A stretch of DNA of 64,000 nucleotides from NCBI RefSeq assembly GCF_000222485.1, contig NC_015914.1, positions 6,120,001 to 6,184,000 on the forward strand, read 5' to 3'. Every line of letters begins with the position of its first letter. The first letter of the stretch is position 1. Made by a program: the position numbers and the translations under genes. Source of the DNA: Cyclobacterium marinum DSM 745. GTDB taxonomy: Bacteria > Bacteroidota > Bacteroidia > Cytophagales > Cyclobacteriaceae. Below, in pieces: positions 8,324-17,121 of this stretch. A model generated the notes under the pieces. It searched no databases. It was not told the DNA's origin and saw only the letters and a list, made by a program, of their open reading frames with translations.

Positions 8324-8650
8324 ATGAATTGGATCCTTTTAATCATTGCAGGTCTATTTGAGGTTGCTTTTGCTTCCTGTTTGAGTATGGCAAAGGCCTC
8401 TTCTGGTAAGGAAATGTATGGCTGGTATGGTGCCTTTTTACTTTGTTTAACCATAAGTATGGCGTTATTGATCCGCGCTACACAAAGTTTACCGATCGGA
8501 ACAGCTTATGCAGTTTGGACAGGTATTGGGGCTGTTGGGACGGTTTTGGTTGGGATATTTTTCTTTAAAGAACCGGCTCATTTCTGGCGATTGTTTTTCA
8601 TTTTCATGCTGATAGGCTCCATAATTGGTTTGAAGGCTGTTTCGCATTAA
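8324..8650 (+). CDS. sugE: Small multidrug resistance family transporter, SugE/Gdx subtype
   Basis: A 108-residue inner-membrane protein with four predicted helices (about residues 2-22, 33-50, 57-77, 84-104). The essential glutamate is Glu13 in GLFEVAFA. The segment LPIGTAYAVWTGIGAVGTVLVG is the signature of the SugE/Gdx branch, whose members export guanidinium in exchange for protons; EmrE-type multidrug pumps differ here. Members work as dual-topology dimers, so one gene can suffice. The gene stands alone without a second SMR partner. I see no guanidine riboswitch in the 27 bases upstream, so regulation by guanidine is not supported here. Confidence 0.9.
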   Translation: MNWILLIIAGLFEVAFASCLSMAKASSGKEMYGWYGAFLLCLTISMALLIRATQSLPIGTAYAVWTGIGAVGTVLVGIFFFKEPAHFWRLFFIFMLIGSIIGLKAVSH

Positions 8651-8742
8651 ACATTAATTGAAGATTTAAGCTCTTTGCCGATTGGGATAAGCTTCCGACT
8701 TTATAAGTAAGGGCCATCCAATAATTTAAAACTAAACCGGCT

Positions 8743-9873
8743 TTAATATTCTGGTTTTTCCCCCTCTATAGGGAGAGTGAAAAAGAAAGTACTTCCATTT
8801 CCAGGTATTGAATTTGCACTGATGGTTCCGCCATGAATTTCAAGAATTCTCTTGCAAGAGGCAAGTCCTATACCTGTTCCGGGTACGCGGCCATGCGGGT
8901 TCAACCTTTTCATAAAACCAAAAATTTCGTCGGTTGATTTCTGTTTAAAACCTATTCCATTGTCATTGACAAAAACAGTGATTTTATCTCCTTTTTCTTC
9001 AAAATCAACAGAGATTACCGGATCTGCTTCAGAACGGTATTTTATAGCATTACTAAATAGATTTTGAAAAAGTCGAATCATCTGGATTTTATCAGCCACT
9101 ATTACTGGCAAAACTGGTATATTGAAGGTAGCATTGTTTTCTTTCGCCTGAACTTCAATCATTTCAAGGGCTAAACTACAGACCTCATTCAATGAAACCT
9201 CTTCAAATTCATTCTCGTTTCCATCAATTTTGGAATAATCGAGCAAATCTTTGATCATAAGTTTCATCCTTTGGGTATTTTCTAAAATAAGGGAGTAATA
9301 CATCTTACCGTCGGTATCAGGGGGCAGATGTCCTTCTTTTTCTAATAATCCCACCAAACTAGAAATCGTATTTAAGGGAGCTTGCAAATCATGCGAAGCA
9401 GTATAGGCGAAATGTTCCAGCCCTTCATTTACCTGTCTAAGCCTTTCGACAGTTTGTTCCGCTTGTTTTCTTGCCTTTATCAGCTCTACCTCGTATTGCT
9501 TTCTTTGGGTTATGTTCAATACTGAAAATCTAAAAAAAGGCGACGCATTGGAGCTTTTAAAAATTTGCATACCATTTAATAAGGTGGGCAATCGCCTTGA
9601 ATCTTTCCCCTTAAGTTCAATATTGATTTCAGAAATTTCTTGATGAATATGAAGCAGGGGCATTATATGTGTTTCGAAGTAAATTTTCTCTCCCATACCC
9701 AACAAATCCTGAAAAGACTTTTGAAGTACAATTTCATTTCTTTCATATCCCAGCCACTTTAGCAATGTACTATTTATGTTGACAATTTTTCCGTCCGCAC
9801 CAGTGGTCATATAACCAAAAGGGGCATTTTGGTAAAGGTCTTCAGAATCTTCTGTAAATCCTTGTTCTATCAA
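8743..9873 (-). CDS. PAS-domain sensor histidine kinase coupled to an RsbQ-like hydrolase
   Basis: A 376-residue cytoplasmic kinase without membrane helices. Residues about 12-125 form one PAS domain with its C-terminal cap (NAPFGYMTTGADGKIVNINSTLLKWLGY; FETHIMPLLHIHQEISEINIEL; SVLNITQRKQYE). This is the PAS subtype found next to RsbQ-like proteins. A coiled coil (about 126-150) leads to HisKA with the phospho-acceptor His161 (FAYTASHDLQAPLN). The ATPase domain follows, with N box (QNLFSNAIKYRS), G1 (DNGIGF) and G2 (GTGIGLASCKRIL). The start ATG overlaps the end of the hydrolase gene by 4 bases, giving tight translational coupling. No response regulator is adjacent, so the output partner is unknown. 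Confidence 0.92.
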   Translation of the reverse strand: MIEQGFTEDSEDLYQNAPFGYMTTGADGKIVNINSTLLKWLGYERNEIVLQKSFQDLLGMGEKIYFETHIMPLLHIHQEISEINIELKGKDSRRLPTLLNGMQIFKSSNASPFFRFSVLNITQRKQYEVELIKARKQAEQTVERLRQVNEGLEHFAYTASHDLQAPLNTISSLVGLLEKEGHLPPDTDGKMYYSLILENTQRMKLMIKDLLDYSKIDGNENEFEEVSLNEVCSLALEMIEVQAKENNATFNIPVLPVIVADKIQMIRLFQNLFSNAIKYRSEADPVISVDFEEKGDKITVFVNDNGIGFKQKSTDEIFGFMKRLNPHGRVPGTGIGLASCKRILEIHGGTISANSIPGNGSTFFFTLPIEGEKPEY

Positions 9874-10676
9874 TTTCTGTTGGCTAAATAAGATTCAATA
9901 CTTGAAACAACTTGATCAGGAGCAGTCAGGTGAGGACAATGCCCTGAAGAGTTCAATAGTACATATTTACTTTCTTTAATTTGTTGATTTACAAATTCCC
10001 CTACCCTAACTGGGGCAATAACATCGGGATGGCTTTGAAGAATTAAAGTGGGAATAGACACATTTTCTAAATCCGCTCTATTGTCTCCCATAAAAGTTAC
10101 CTTGGCAAAATGCTTGGCTATATTAGGATTCATCGAGCAGAAACTATTCTTTAATTCTTCGGCATATTCAGGCAACTCAGGATTGCCTATAATTATTGGC
10201 GTAATAAAACTAGACCAACCTAAATAATTACTATCCAAAGTTTCAATTAATTCATCAATATCCGCTTTGGTAAAACCTCCAAAATAATCATCGCCATTGG
10301 TGTAGCAGGGTGAGGGCCCTATCAAAACCAATTTATCAAAAAGATCAGGCCTTTCGGTAGCAGCCAGTATTCCGATAATACAATTTACAGAATGACCAAC
10401 AAATATCACCCTTGAAAGATTAAGTTCAACAATCATTTCAATCAGATCCTGAGCATACCCCGTAAGTGAACTGTATTTTTCAAAATCATAAGCGCTTTGA
10501 TCTGAATTACCAGAGCCTACAAGATCAAATAAAATAACCTGGTAATCCATCTCAAAAGCAGGGGTGATAAATCGCCACATATTCTGATCACAGCCATACC
10601 CATGGCCGAAGACCATAGGTTGCTTACCGTTACCAATTATTTTTACGTTGTTTTTTACTATTTTATTTATACTCAT
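9870..10676 (-). CDS. RsbQ-like alpha/beta hydrolase (signal-generating or -perceiving partner of the PAS kinase)
   Basis: A 268-residue cytoplasmic alpha/beta hydrolase closely resembling Bacillus RsbQ along its length: GHGYGCDQNMW, ILFDLVGSGNSDQSAYD, GYAQDL, FVGHSVNCIIG, GPSPCY, SFCSMNP, ILQSHPDVIAP and SGHCPHL. The catalytic triad is Ser96, Asp218 and His246, the same places as in RsbQ. In Bacillus, RsbQ supplies or senses a small hydrophobic ligand for the PAS domain of the phosphatase RsbP; plant D14/KAI2 receptors are relatives. Here the gene is first of a two-gene unit whose second member carries a PAS domain on a histidine kinase. The function is inferred from this pairing. Confidence 0.92.
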   Translation of the reverse strand: MSINKIVKNNVKIIGNGKQPMVFGHGYGCDQNMWRFITPAFEMDYQVILFDLVGSGNSDQSAYDFEKYSSLTGYAQDLIEMIVELNLSRVIFVGHSVNCIIGILAATERPDLFDKLVLIGPSPCYTNGDDYFGGFTKADIDELIETLDSNYLGWSSFITPIIIGNPELPEYAEELKNSFCSMNPNIAKHFAKVTFMGDNRADLENVSIPTLILQSHPDVIAPVRVGEFVNQQIKESKYVLLNSSGHCPHLTAPDQVVSSIESYLANRN

Positions 10677-11166
10677 AGTCGTTATAGCATCAATGATATC
10701 TATTCATTAACAGCTGATTAAGGATGATTTTTACTAGGTGATTTTTGTTCAAACAGATTTATTTTTTGTTCGGTAAAAAGATACAAGTGAGGTTTCCCAT
10801 TTGTTTGTTTTTTAAAAAGTGTCTAAAATGAAACATTTACTCAAAACACTTCCAGATTACAATTCTGAAACTTCACAAAAATTTATGGTGATAAATCAAG
10901 AAGTTTGGTAGCAAAAATCAAACCATTTTTCGATTCCCATACCAGCTATTGAAACCTATTTCCATTCCTGTTGGAGATGCATTTAGTCCTAAATAATTCA
11001 CAAATTAATTTTAACAAATGGAAAACACCTCAGTATCAGTAATACCGGTCATAGGTACAGCTCTGATCCCTACACTGCAAATAGAAACAAAAAAACCAGT
11101 TTCATAAAGTTTTACCTTTGTGAAACTGGTCAAATAAATTTAATTTTTTAGAAAGCAGTGAAAATA
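10677..11166. other. 490-base intergenic region
   Basis: Between the divergent-facing ends: it carries the 5' region of the hydrolase/kinase pair on the left and the terminator of the long minus-strand polysaccharide locus (11095-11130) on the right. The rest (about 10740-11090) shows no open frame with coding character and no repeat. A TAATACCGGT-like word near 11040 is isolated. Confidence 0.5.
11095..11130 (-). terminator. Intrinsic terminator of the sulfatase/FAD-oxidoreductase locus
   Basis: Arms 11095-11109 and 11116-11130 pair over 15 bases with one G-U wobble (loop of six). On the minus strand the stem is followed by a run of seven T. It lies 36 bases past the stop of the last gene of the locus. 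Confidence 0.88.
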
Positions 11167-13191
11167 TTATTTTTCAGGCACCCATAGTACTGCATCAGCT
11201 ACAACTGTACCATCGGCACCTTCTGTACTTACAGTAACAAAGGGATTAGTACCTACTTCCAAGGTATGAGTACCTACATTTACCCACTCCCCTCTTGTTT
11301 GGCCTTCAACTCTAATGTCCGATTCTTTTACAAGAATTTCATTTTCTGCTTTCCCGTCAGAAACAATAATTTTCGTCTGACTTGTTGCATCCTCTGTTCC
11401 TGAGAAATAGACATAAATGTCATACTTACCATTTTCTACCACTTTTGGACTAAAACGGACTGTACTAATGGAGTTGCCATTGCCTGCGTTCTTCAAAAGT
11501 GTAGGACCATATCCATGTCTATTTTGAATTTCCCAATCTCCAGTAACAACTACAACCTCATCATCGTTGTCTACTAGAATCTCAGCTGTACTTCCATCTG
11601 CCAAAGGGTTAGACTTAAGCTCTTCCTGTAATTTTTGGATGGACAAGTCCTGAACTGTTAGCCCTTCATCCAATGCCAGACTTGCCGCGACTGCAGCAGA
11701 CTGCCCCAATACCATAAACACCGGTTCCATTCGAATAGAACCATAGGCAATATGACTGGCAGAAAGGGCAACTGGTACAAGCAAGTTTTTTGCCTCATTG
11801 GCTTTAGGTATAATAGACCTGTAAGCAATTGGATATGGGCCAAAACCACCTATTTCCACATTGCCTTCATTTTTCACCATTTTTTTTCCATCCTTCTCCA
11901 CAACTACACGTTGGATATTATGGGAATCCATGGTATAAGCAGCCATCCCAACTCCATCTTCAACGACCTCTTCTCCCACACAATTGGCTTGAGTCATCAC
12001 ATATTCACCCACCATTCTTCTCACCTCGCGCACATAAAGTTGGGGAGACCAGTGATCCGTGTCAACATATTCGTCTTTTGGATAACCCCAATCCTTAATT
12101 AAATCTTGAAGCTCTTTGGGAACTCTTGGGTCTGTTTTGTAAAAATACAGCAGTGATTTAGTATACAAAGTATGGGCGTCAATAATTTCTTGCCTTTTCT
12201 CATAACTTCCTTCAGGATATTCGTGATTCATCCCTATCATATCAGTAGAAAAGCCTCCCCTATTATTAATATCTGTTTTATTATTGGGCATTCTACTCCA
12301 GATAAAATACTGGTTAATGGTTCTCTTATCCGGCTGAGCCTCAAAAAGCCTCACCAAAAGGTCGAACATCGAAGGATCGTAACCTTCGGGTTCAGTAATT
12401 TCTATTCTGTTATCCGGGTCATTGGTCAGGCAAATCCTATAATTATAGGCTTGAATCATATCATCTCCGGTACCATCCTCTGCAAGTTTACCGTCACTTA
12501 TGCCCCAAAGGAGTCCACTGGAAGGATCTCCCGGTACTTTATAGGGATCCACCCCATCCGGAAATTGATGTCCATTCATTAGCTGCACACCATTATAAGT
12601 CTCACCATAGACTTCATTGGCTTCCCTGCCAATGGCATAAGTTACTCCTGCCTTGGCCATTAGATCCCCTTCATAAGTGGCATCTATAAACATCTTGCCT
12701 GCTACCTCTCGTAAAGGCTCTGTAAGATTTGCTGCGTTTTCAATTGAAATTTTGGTAATTGCCCCATCCTTATTTTCAACATCTTGAATCCTAAAGCCAT
12801 ATTGAACGGCAATACCGGCACGGTCCAGATAATCTTGAAATGTGGCTTTGGCTACGCTTGGTTCAAAAATCCATTGCTCAAATTTCCCATAATGGTCCCC
12901 AAGTTTTCTATAAAAATCCCTGGAAAGTCCGGTTACTGCAAATTTATTTCCAATATCTGTATAACCTAAACCTCCGGTGGTCAGCCCACCCAAATGATGG
13001 CTGGGCTCAATTAACAAAACGGATTTCCCCATTGTTTTAGCAGTGTAAGCTGCAATGATTCCGGAAGAGGTTGCTCCATACACGACCACATCGTAAACTT
13101 TTTCCTCCGATTTTTCGGGAGGTGAACAAGAACTCATGTTGCTTGAAAAAACCAAGCATAGTAAACCTAAATAGTTAATATATTTTCTCAT
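11167..13191 (-). CDS. Exported FAD-dependent oxidoreductase with C-terminal golvesin/xanthan-lyase-type domain (lipoprotein)
   Basis: A 674-residue protein. The N-terminus has a lipoprotein signal (SSNMSSC) that should tether it to the membrane. The FAD-binding motif is VVVYGATSSGIIAAYTAKTMG followed by LLIEPSHHLGGLTTGGLG, the FAD_oxidored (PF12831-like) pattern. Shared family signatures are GDPSSGLLWG, VREVRRMVGEYVMT and MEPVFMVLGQSAAVAASLA. From about residue 550 a beta-rich module follows (WEIQNRHGYGPTLL to VVADAVLWVPEK), like the golvesin C-terminal or carbohydrate-contact domain seen on 'xanthan lyase' annotations. The ATG at 13191 is 9 bases after the sulfatase stop; a TTG at 13203 overlaps that stop and is less likely. 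It is the last gene before the terminator. Substrate unknown. Confidence 0.88.
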   Translation of the reverse strand: MRKYINYLGLLCLVFSSNMSSCSPPEKSEEKVYDVVVYGATSSGIIAAYTAKTMGKSVLLIEPSHHLGGLTTGGLGYTDIGNKFAVTGLSRDFYRKLGDHYGKFEQWIFEPSVAKATFQDYLDRAGIAVQYGFRIQDVENKDGAITKISIENAANLTEPLREVAGKMFIDATYEGDLMAKAGVTYAIGREANEVYGETYNGVQLMNGHQFPDGVDPYKVPGDPSSGLLWGISDGKLAEDGTGDDMIQAYNYRICLTNDPDNRIEITEPEGYDPSMFDLLVRLFEAQPDKRTINQYFIWSRMPNNKTDINNRGGFSTDMIGMNHEYPEGSYEKRQEIIDAHTLYTKSLLYFYKTDPRVPKELQDLIKDWGYPKDEYVDTDHWSPQLYVREVRRMVGEYVMTQANCVGEEVVEDGVGMAAYTMDSHNIQRVVVEKDGKKMVKNEGNVEIGGFGPYPIAYRSIIPKANEAKNLLVPVALSASHIAYGSIRMEPVFMVLGQSAAVAASLALDEGLTVQDLSIQKLQEELKSNPLADGSTAEILVDNDDEVVVVTGDWEIQNRHGYGPTLLKNAGNGNSISTVRFSPKVVENGKYDIYVYFSGTEDATSQTKIIVSDGKAENEILVKESDIRVEGQTRGEWVNVGTHTLEVGTNPFVTVSTEGADGTVVADAVLWVPEK

Positions 13192-13199
13192 TATTTTTA

Positions 13200-14978
13200 T
13201 CAATTGGTTTTTGTAAATACAATTAATCTCAAATCCATTACTTGGCTACCCGGTATATCGAGAGCCGTCAGGGATAAGGTGGCTTCACCTTTTTCTAGGT
13301 AAATTTCCCCTATTTGCATGGCTTTGAAATCTTTCACATAAGACTCCATTCTTTTAACTCGGTCATTCTCCATACCTTGTAAAGGTGGGTCATGCGCCAG
13401 TTCCACTTTTCCATCAACATAATTCTCTCCTAATTGAAGCCTAAAAGTGGAGCCTATATCTTCCTGTGGACAAGTATAATATAGTTCGACCTCATATTTC
13501 CCAGGCTCTATCACTTCTACGTTCCAAGTAATGCTGTCTTCCAAACTTTGCCAATTCTCAAAAAATGAGTCATTAGGAAAGCGGTTAGATCTCTGGACTC
13601 CTCCATGTGCATCTCCATCTCGGGCAGGCATTTGAGTGTACTTAGCCCCGGGTGCACCTATGGTAAATGAACGCGCTTTAAGGTCATTTTCTAATTCATT
13701 GGCCATTTCATTTTCCCAAGCATCTTTTGCTGAGCTAAGTTTGGCTGTTAATTCCGGCTTACTATCTTGTATCGGATATTGTTGATATGGATCCTTGTTC
13801 ATATCAAACAAGTTCCCTTCGTGATCTAGTAGAAAATCCTGGGTCCTTAAACTTGTTCGATTATTCCAATGGCGATAAATGATTCTATCCTCCCATGCCG
13901 CATTTTCATTGAATATTAATGGTTTTAAACTTTTCCCGTCAAACGACTTATCAGGATTGTAAGAAATCCCCAATAAATCCATCAAGGTTGGAAAAAGATC
14001 AATTGCGCCGGCAATTTCCTTTATAAGTTTTCCTTCAGGAATTGTTCCTTTCCATTGCATAAAAAAAGGGCTTCTTACTCCTCCTTCATCTGTAGAACCT
14101 TTTCTTCCTTTCATTCCTCCATTCCATCTAAAACTATTTGGACCATTGTCACTGAAATAAATTACAAGGGTGTTTTCCTCAAGCTTTAGCTTTTTTAACT
14201 GTTCCATCACCCTCCCCACATTCCAATCGATATTTTCACACATTGCCAAAGCTGCCTTTGTAAAATCCGGATCTTCTCCATTGACAAGGCTATCAAGCAT
14301 TTTGTTAGAAAAAGGATCATACCAACGGTCAGGAACTTGCATGGGTGAGTGAGGAGTATTAAGTGGCAAGTAAACCAAAAATGGTTTGTCTTTATTCTCT
14401 TCAATAAACCCTATAGCCTTGGAAGTAAGGTCATCTGCAAGGAACCCCTGCCCTTGCACGGGTTTTCCATTGTGTTCTAATGGAGGGCTAAAATAATTAC
14501 CCCAATGCCCGCTACAAAAGCCATAAAATTCATCAAAACCTCTCGCATTGGGATGATAAGGGTGTTGCATACCATTGTGCCATTTTCCAAAGGCACCTGT
14601 TACATACCCTTCCGATTGAAGAATTTCAGCAAAGGTTGTTTCATCAAGATCCAGCCTTTCTTGGCCTGCTGAAGTACCGCTTACTCCGCCACGCAAATGG
14701 TACCTGCCGGTTAGCATTTCTGCGCGAGTTGGAGAGCATACAGGTGAAACATAAAAACGATCAAAACTGATTCCTACTTCACCCAGCTTGTCTATATTTG
14801 GTGTTTGTAAATTAGGATTACCCGTAAAACTTAAATCTCCCCATCCTTGATCATCCGTAAGAATGATCAGTATGTTTGGCTTGACTATTCCCTTGTCTTC
14901 AGAATGGCATGCGTAAAAAGCACTCATACAACATAAAAACACAAAGATCTTCCCGGTAAATTTTACGGATAACCCCAT
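13200..14978 (-). CDS. Sulfatase (type I, formylglycine) with C-terminal beta-sandwich extension
   Basis: A 592-residue exported sulfatase. Metal-binding DDQ is in LIILTDDQGWGDL (about 36-49). The sulfatase signature CSPTRAEMLTGR contains Cys81, to be converted to formylglycine. Other active-site features are FGKWHNG and YFSDNGPN. Hydrophobic residues 8-24 form a signal peptide; FYAC at the end could be a lipobox but is weak. The catalytic part ends near 470. A further about 120 residues (SFFENWQSLEDSITW to DLRLIVFTKTN) look like a separate beta-sandwich, perhaps carbohydrate binding. It is followed by the FAD oxidoreductase at 9-base spacing, and a sulfatase-maturing enzyme must be elsewhere. 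Likely removes sulfate from a sulfated glycan. Confidence 0.92.
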   Translation of the reverse strand: MGLSVKFTGKIFVFLCCMSAFYACHSEDKGIVKPNILIILTDDQGWGDLSFTGNPNLQTPNIDKLGEVGISFDRFYVSPVCSPTRAEMLTGRYHLRGGVSGTSAGQERLDLDETTFAEILQSEGYVTGAFGKWHNGMQHPYHPNARGFDEFYGFCSGHWGNYFSPPLEHNGKPVQGQGFLADDLTSKAIGFIEENKDKPFLVYLPLNTPHSPMQVPDRWYDPFSNKMLDSLVNGEDPDFTKAALAMCENIDWNVGRVMEQLKKLKLEENTLVIYFSDNGPNSFRWNGGMKGRKGSTDEGGVRSPFFMQWKGTIPEGKLIKEIAGAIDLFPTLMDLLGISYNPDKSFDGKSLKPLIFNENAAWEDRIIYRHWNNRTSLRTQDFLLDHEGNLFDMNKDPYQQYPIQDSKPELTAKLSSAKDAWENEMANELENDLKARSFTIGAPGAKYTQMPARDGDAHGGVQRSNRFPNDSFFENWQSLEDSITWNVEVIEPGKYEVELYYTCPQEDIGSTFRLQLGENYVDGKVELAHDPPLQGMENDRVKRMESYVKDFKAMQIGEIYLEKGEATLSLTALDIPGSQVMDLRLIVFTKTN

Positions 14979-15100
14979 ATTTATAACAATTAAAATTTAA
15001 TTACACTGTAGGTGGTAAACCAAAACCTACTTAAAAACTACTTGTCATAGCTTTAAATTTTTCACTTAGATTGAATTAATTTTCTATGTTAGTTCAAATC

Positions 15101-16783
15101 TTATTGAATTTTATCGGCAATGGTCAAAACCTGATCATCTTCCAATAATTTTGTTTTCAATTCAGAATAAGGAAGCTCTTGAACACTTATTTCTTTATCT
15201 ATAGACATTACAGCTGCTGTGGCAGCAGATTGACCCAATATCATAAATACAGGTTCCATTCGAATGGATCCAAATGCTATATGACTTGCGGAGACAGCTA
15301 CAGGTACTACTAGGTTTTGAATTTCATCTTCTTTAGGCACTAACGATCCATAAGCAATTTCGTAGGGCTGCTTAAGGTGTACACCGATATCACCTTCATT
15401 TTGAACATGACCATTTTCATCAACATATCGTTGGATATTGTGCGAATCGATACTGTATGATCCCATACCTACTGATTCAGGAGTAGGTCTTTTCTGCATC
15501 AATTCGTTTTCAGTCATTACATACTTTCCAACCATTCTTCGAGCTTCTCTTACATAAATTTGATGAGGCCAGTTGCCATTGTCTGTGAATTCGTCTTTAG
15601 CTAAACCCCATTTTTTAAATTCATCTTGAGTTGCTTTTGGAACTCTTGGATCATTGGCTACATAATATAACAATCCTTTTTGGTAATCTTCATGTTCTTT
15701 TATGATCTCTCTCCTGCGTTCGTAACTGGCCTCAGGATAATCGTAATTCATCCCGATATTATCAGAACTAAAGGGCCCGTGATTATTGGTATCTGTTTTC
15801 TTATTTGGGATCATGTCAAATTTACCAAACCACTCATCCCATCCGGCATCGAAAATCCGTCCAAGCAACTCATATTCGCTTGGATCATAATTGTCCGGCT
15901 TTGGGAATGGAACTTGGTTGTCAGGATGTACAGACATACAAGTCCTAAAGCAGTAAGCCTGAACTTTATTATCTCCTTCACCTTTCACACCGGGATCTTC
16001 ACCACTAATTCTTGGCAGTAAGCCAGATGAAGGATCCCCTGGAACCACGTAAGGATCGATGGGTTGACCCAAAACTTGAAAGTGATGTCGGTGATGATAA
16101 ACCCCTGTTTGCACTCCATTCCATTCTTCACCATATACATCGCTGGCTTCTCTTCCCACATGGTAACTTACACCTGCAGCGGCCATTAAATCTCCTTCGT
16201 AGGTTGCATCAATAAACATTTTTCCTTTAAACTCTTTCCCGCTTAAAGTACGGATGGCTGTAATTCTGTCATTCTCTACCGTTACGCCTGACTCCCTGTC
16301 CAGCCATTCATCTCGAAGGACTTCTATACCTAATTCCTCAACCCATTCATCGTAGACTTCTTCTGCCACATGCGGCTCAAAAATCCACATGGTTCTGAAT
16401 TTACCATCGATGGCCGGGGTTCCTTGACCTTTGTTTCCGAAGTCACTTTGTGCCTCCCATTGCCATGCATCATCCTCAGCATACTTATCATATACGCGTT
16501 GGTAAAATTCACGCGACAAACCACCAATCACTTCTTTTTTTCCGGTATCTGTCCAACCCAATCCGCCGGAAGTTAAGCCTCCTAAATGCTTGTCAGGGGA
16601 AACCATAATTACTGATTTCCCCATTTTTTTTGCTTGAATGGCTGCAGTTACCGCACCGGAAGTCCCTCCATAGACGATTACATCCGTAATTTCTTCCTGT
16701 TCAGCAGCCGGGCCGCAAGCCATAAACACCCAAACAAGTGAGAGGCTTAAAAAGACAGACTTGATAATACCTGTTTTTCTCAT
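15101..16783 (-). CDS. Exported FAD-dependent oxidoreductase (lipoprotein), second paralogue
   Basis: A 560-residue protein with a lipoprotein signal (VWVFMAC). FAD motif VIVYGGTSGAVTAAIQAKKMG, then IMVSPDKHLGGLTSGGLGWTDTG. Family signatures are FIDATYEGDLMAAAGVSYHVGRE, GDPSSGLLP, VREARRMVGKYVMTE, GSYSIDSHNIQRYVD and RMEPVFMILGQSAATAA. Unlike the paralogue at 11167 it stops after the oxidoreductase part, with no beta-rich tail. It lies 122 bases upstream of the sulfatase and 338 bases downstream of the third paralogue. The family is common in sulfatase-rich loci of Bacteroidota and Planctomycetota; the reaction is not established, and oxidation of a sugar hydroxyl is a guess. Confidence 0.88.
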   Translation of the reverse strand: MRKTGIIKSVFLSLSLVWVFMACGPAAEQEEITDVIVYGGTSGAVTAAIQAKKMGKSVIMVSPDKHLGGLTSGGLGWTDTGKKEVIGGLSREFYQRVYDKYAEDDAWQWEAQSDFGNKGQGTPAIDGKFRTMWIFEPHVAEEVYDEWVEELGIEVLRDEWLDRESGVTVENDRITAIRTLSGKEFKGKMFIDATYEGDLMAAAGVSYHVGREASDVYGEEWNGVQTGVYHHRHHFQVLGQPIDPYVVPGDPSSGLLPRISGEDPGVKGEGDNKVQAYCFRTCMSVHPDNQVPFPKPDNYDPSEYELLGRIFDAGWDEWFGKFDMIPNKKTDTNNHGPFSSDNIGMNYDYPEASYERRREIIKEHEDYQKGLLYYVANDPRVPKATQDEFKKWGLAKDEFTDNGNWPHQIYVREARRMVGKYVMTENELMQKRPTPESVGMGSYSIDSHNIQRYVDENGHVQNEGDIGVHLKQPYEIAYGSLVPKEDEIQNLVVPVAVSASHIAFGSIRMEPVFMILGQSAATAAVMSIDKEISVQELPYSELKTKLLEDDQVLTIADKIQ

Positions 16784-17121
16784 AATTTTAATTAGTTTAT
16801 TGTTTTATATATAAATTCATTTGCTCCAATTCTCAATCTTCTGAGGCTCAGGCTTCGAAATGGACTGGTTAATGCTAACATTATTAATCAATATTAATAG
16901 CTTTATAAGCTTCCTTTTAACAGGATACCAACCAACACCTATCATCTACAAAAAACTGATAATAGCTCCTTCAGCTGAAGTACAGGATGCTATTTCCAAT
17001 AATGTTTTGAAGCGTATATTGGGTTGATTTGATATTCCTTGCTCTTCAGATTTTTTTAATTCGCCTTCTATAAACTTCTTTCTAAATGATTCCTATCAAG
17101 AATCGATGAGAGGTCATGAAA
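16784..17121. other. 338-base intergenic region inside the polysaccharide locus
   Basis: AT-rich spacer between two FAD-oxidoreductase genes. It carries one perfect 12-base palindrome, CTTCAGCTGAAG, at 16969-16980, which could be an operator or chance. No open frame with coding character and no terminator-like hairpin, so transcription may run through it. Confidence 0.45.

Noticed and set aside
11752..12582. Several long plus-strand frames inside the FAD oxidoreductase gene
   Set aside because: They are shadows of the strongly coding minus strand; translations are rich in His, Pro and Ile with no motif.
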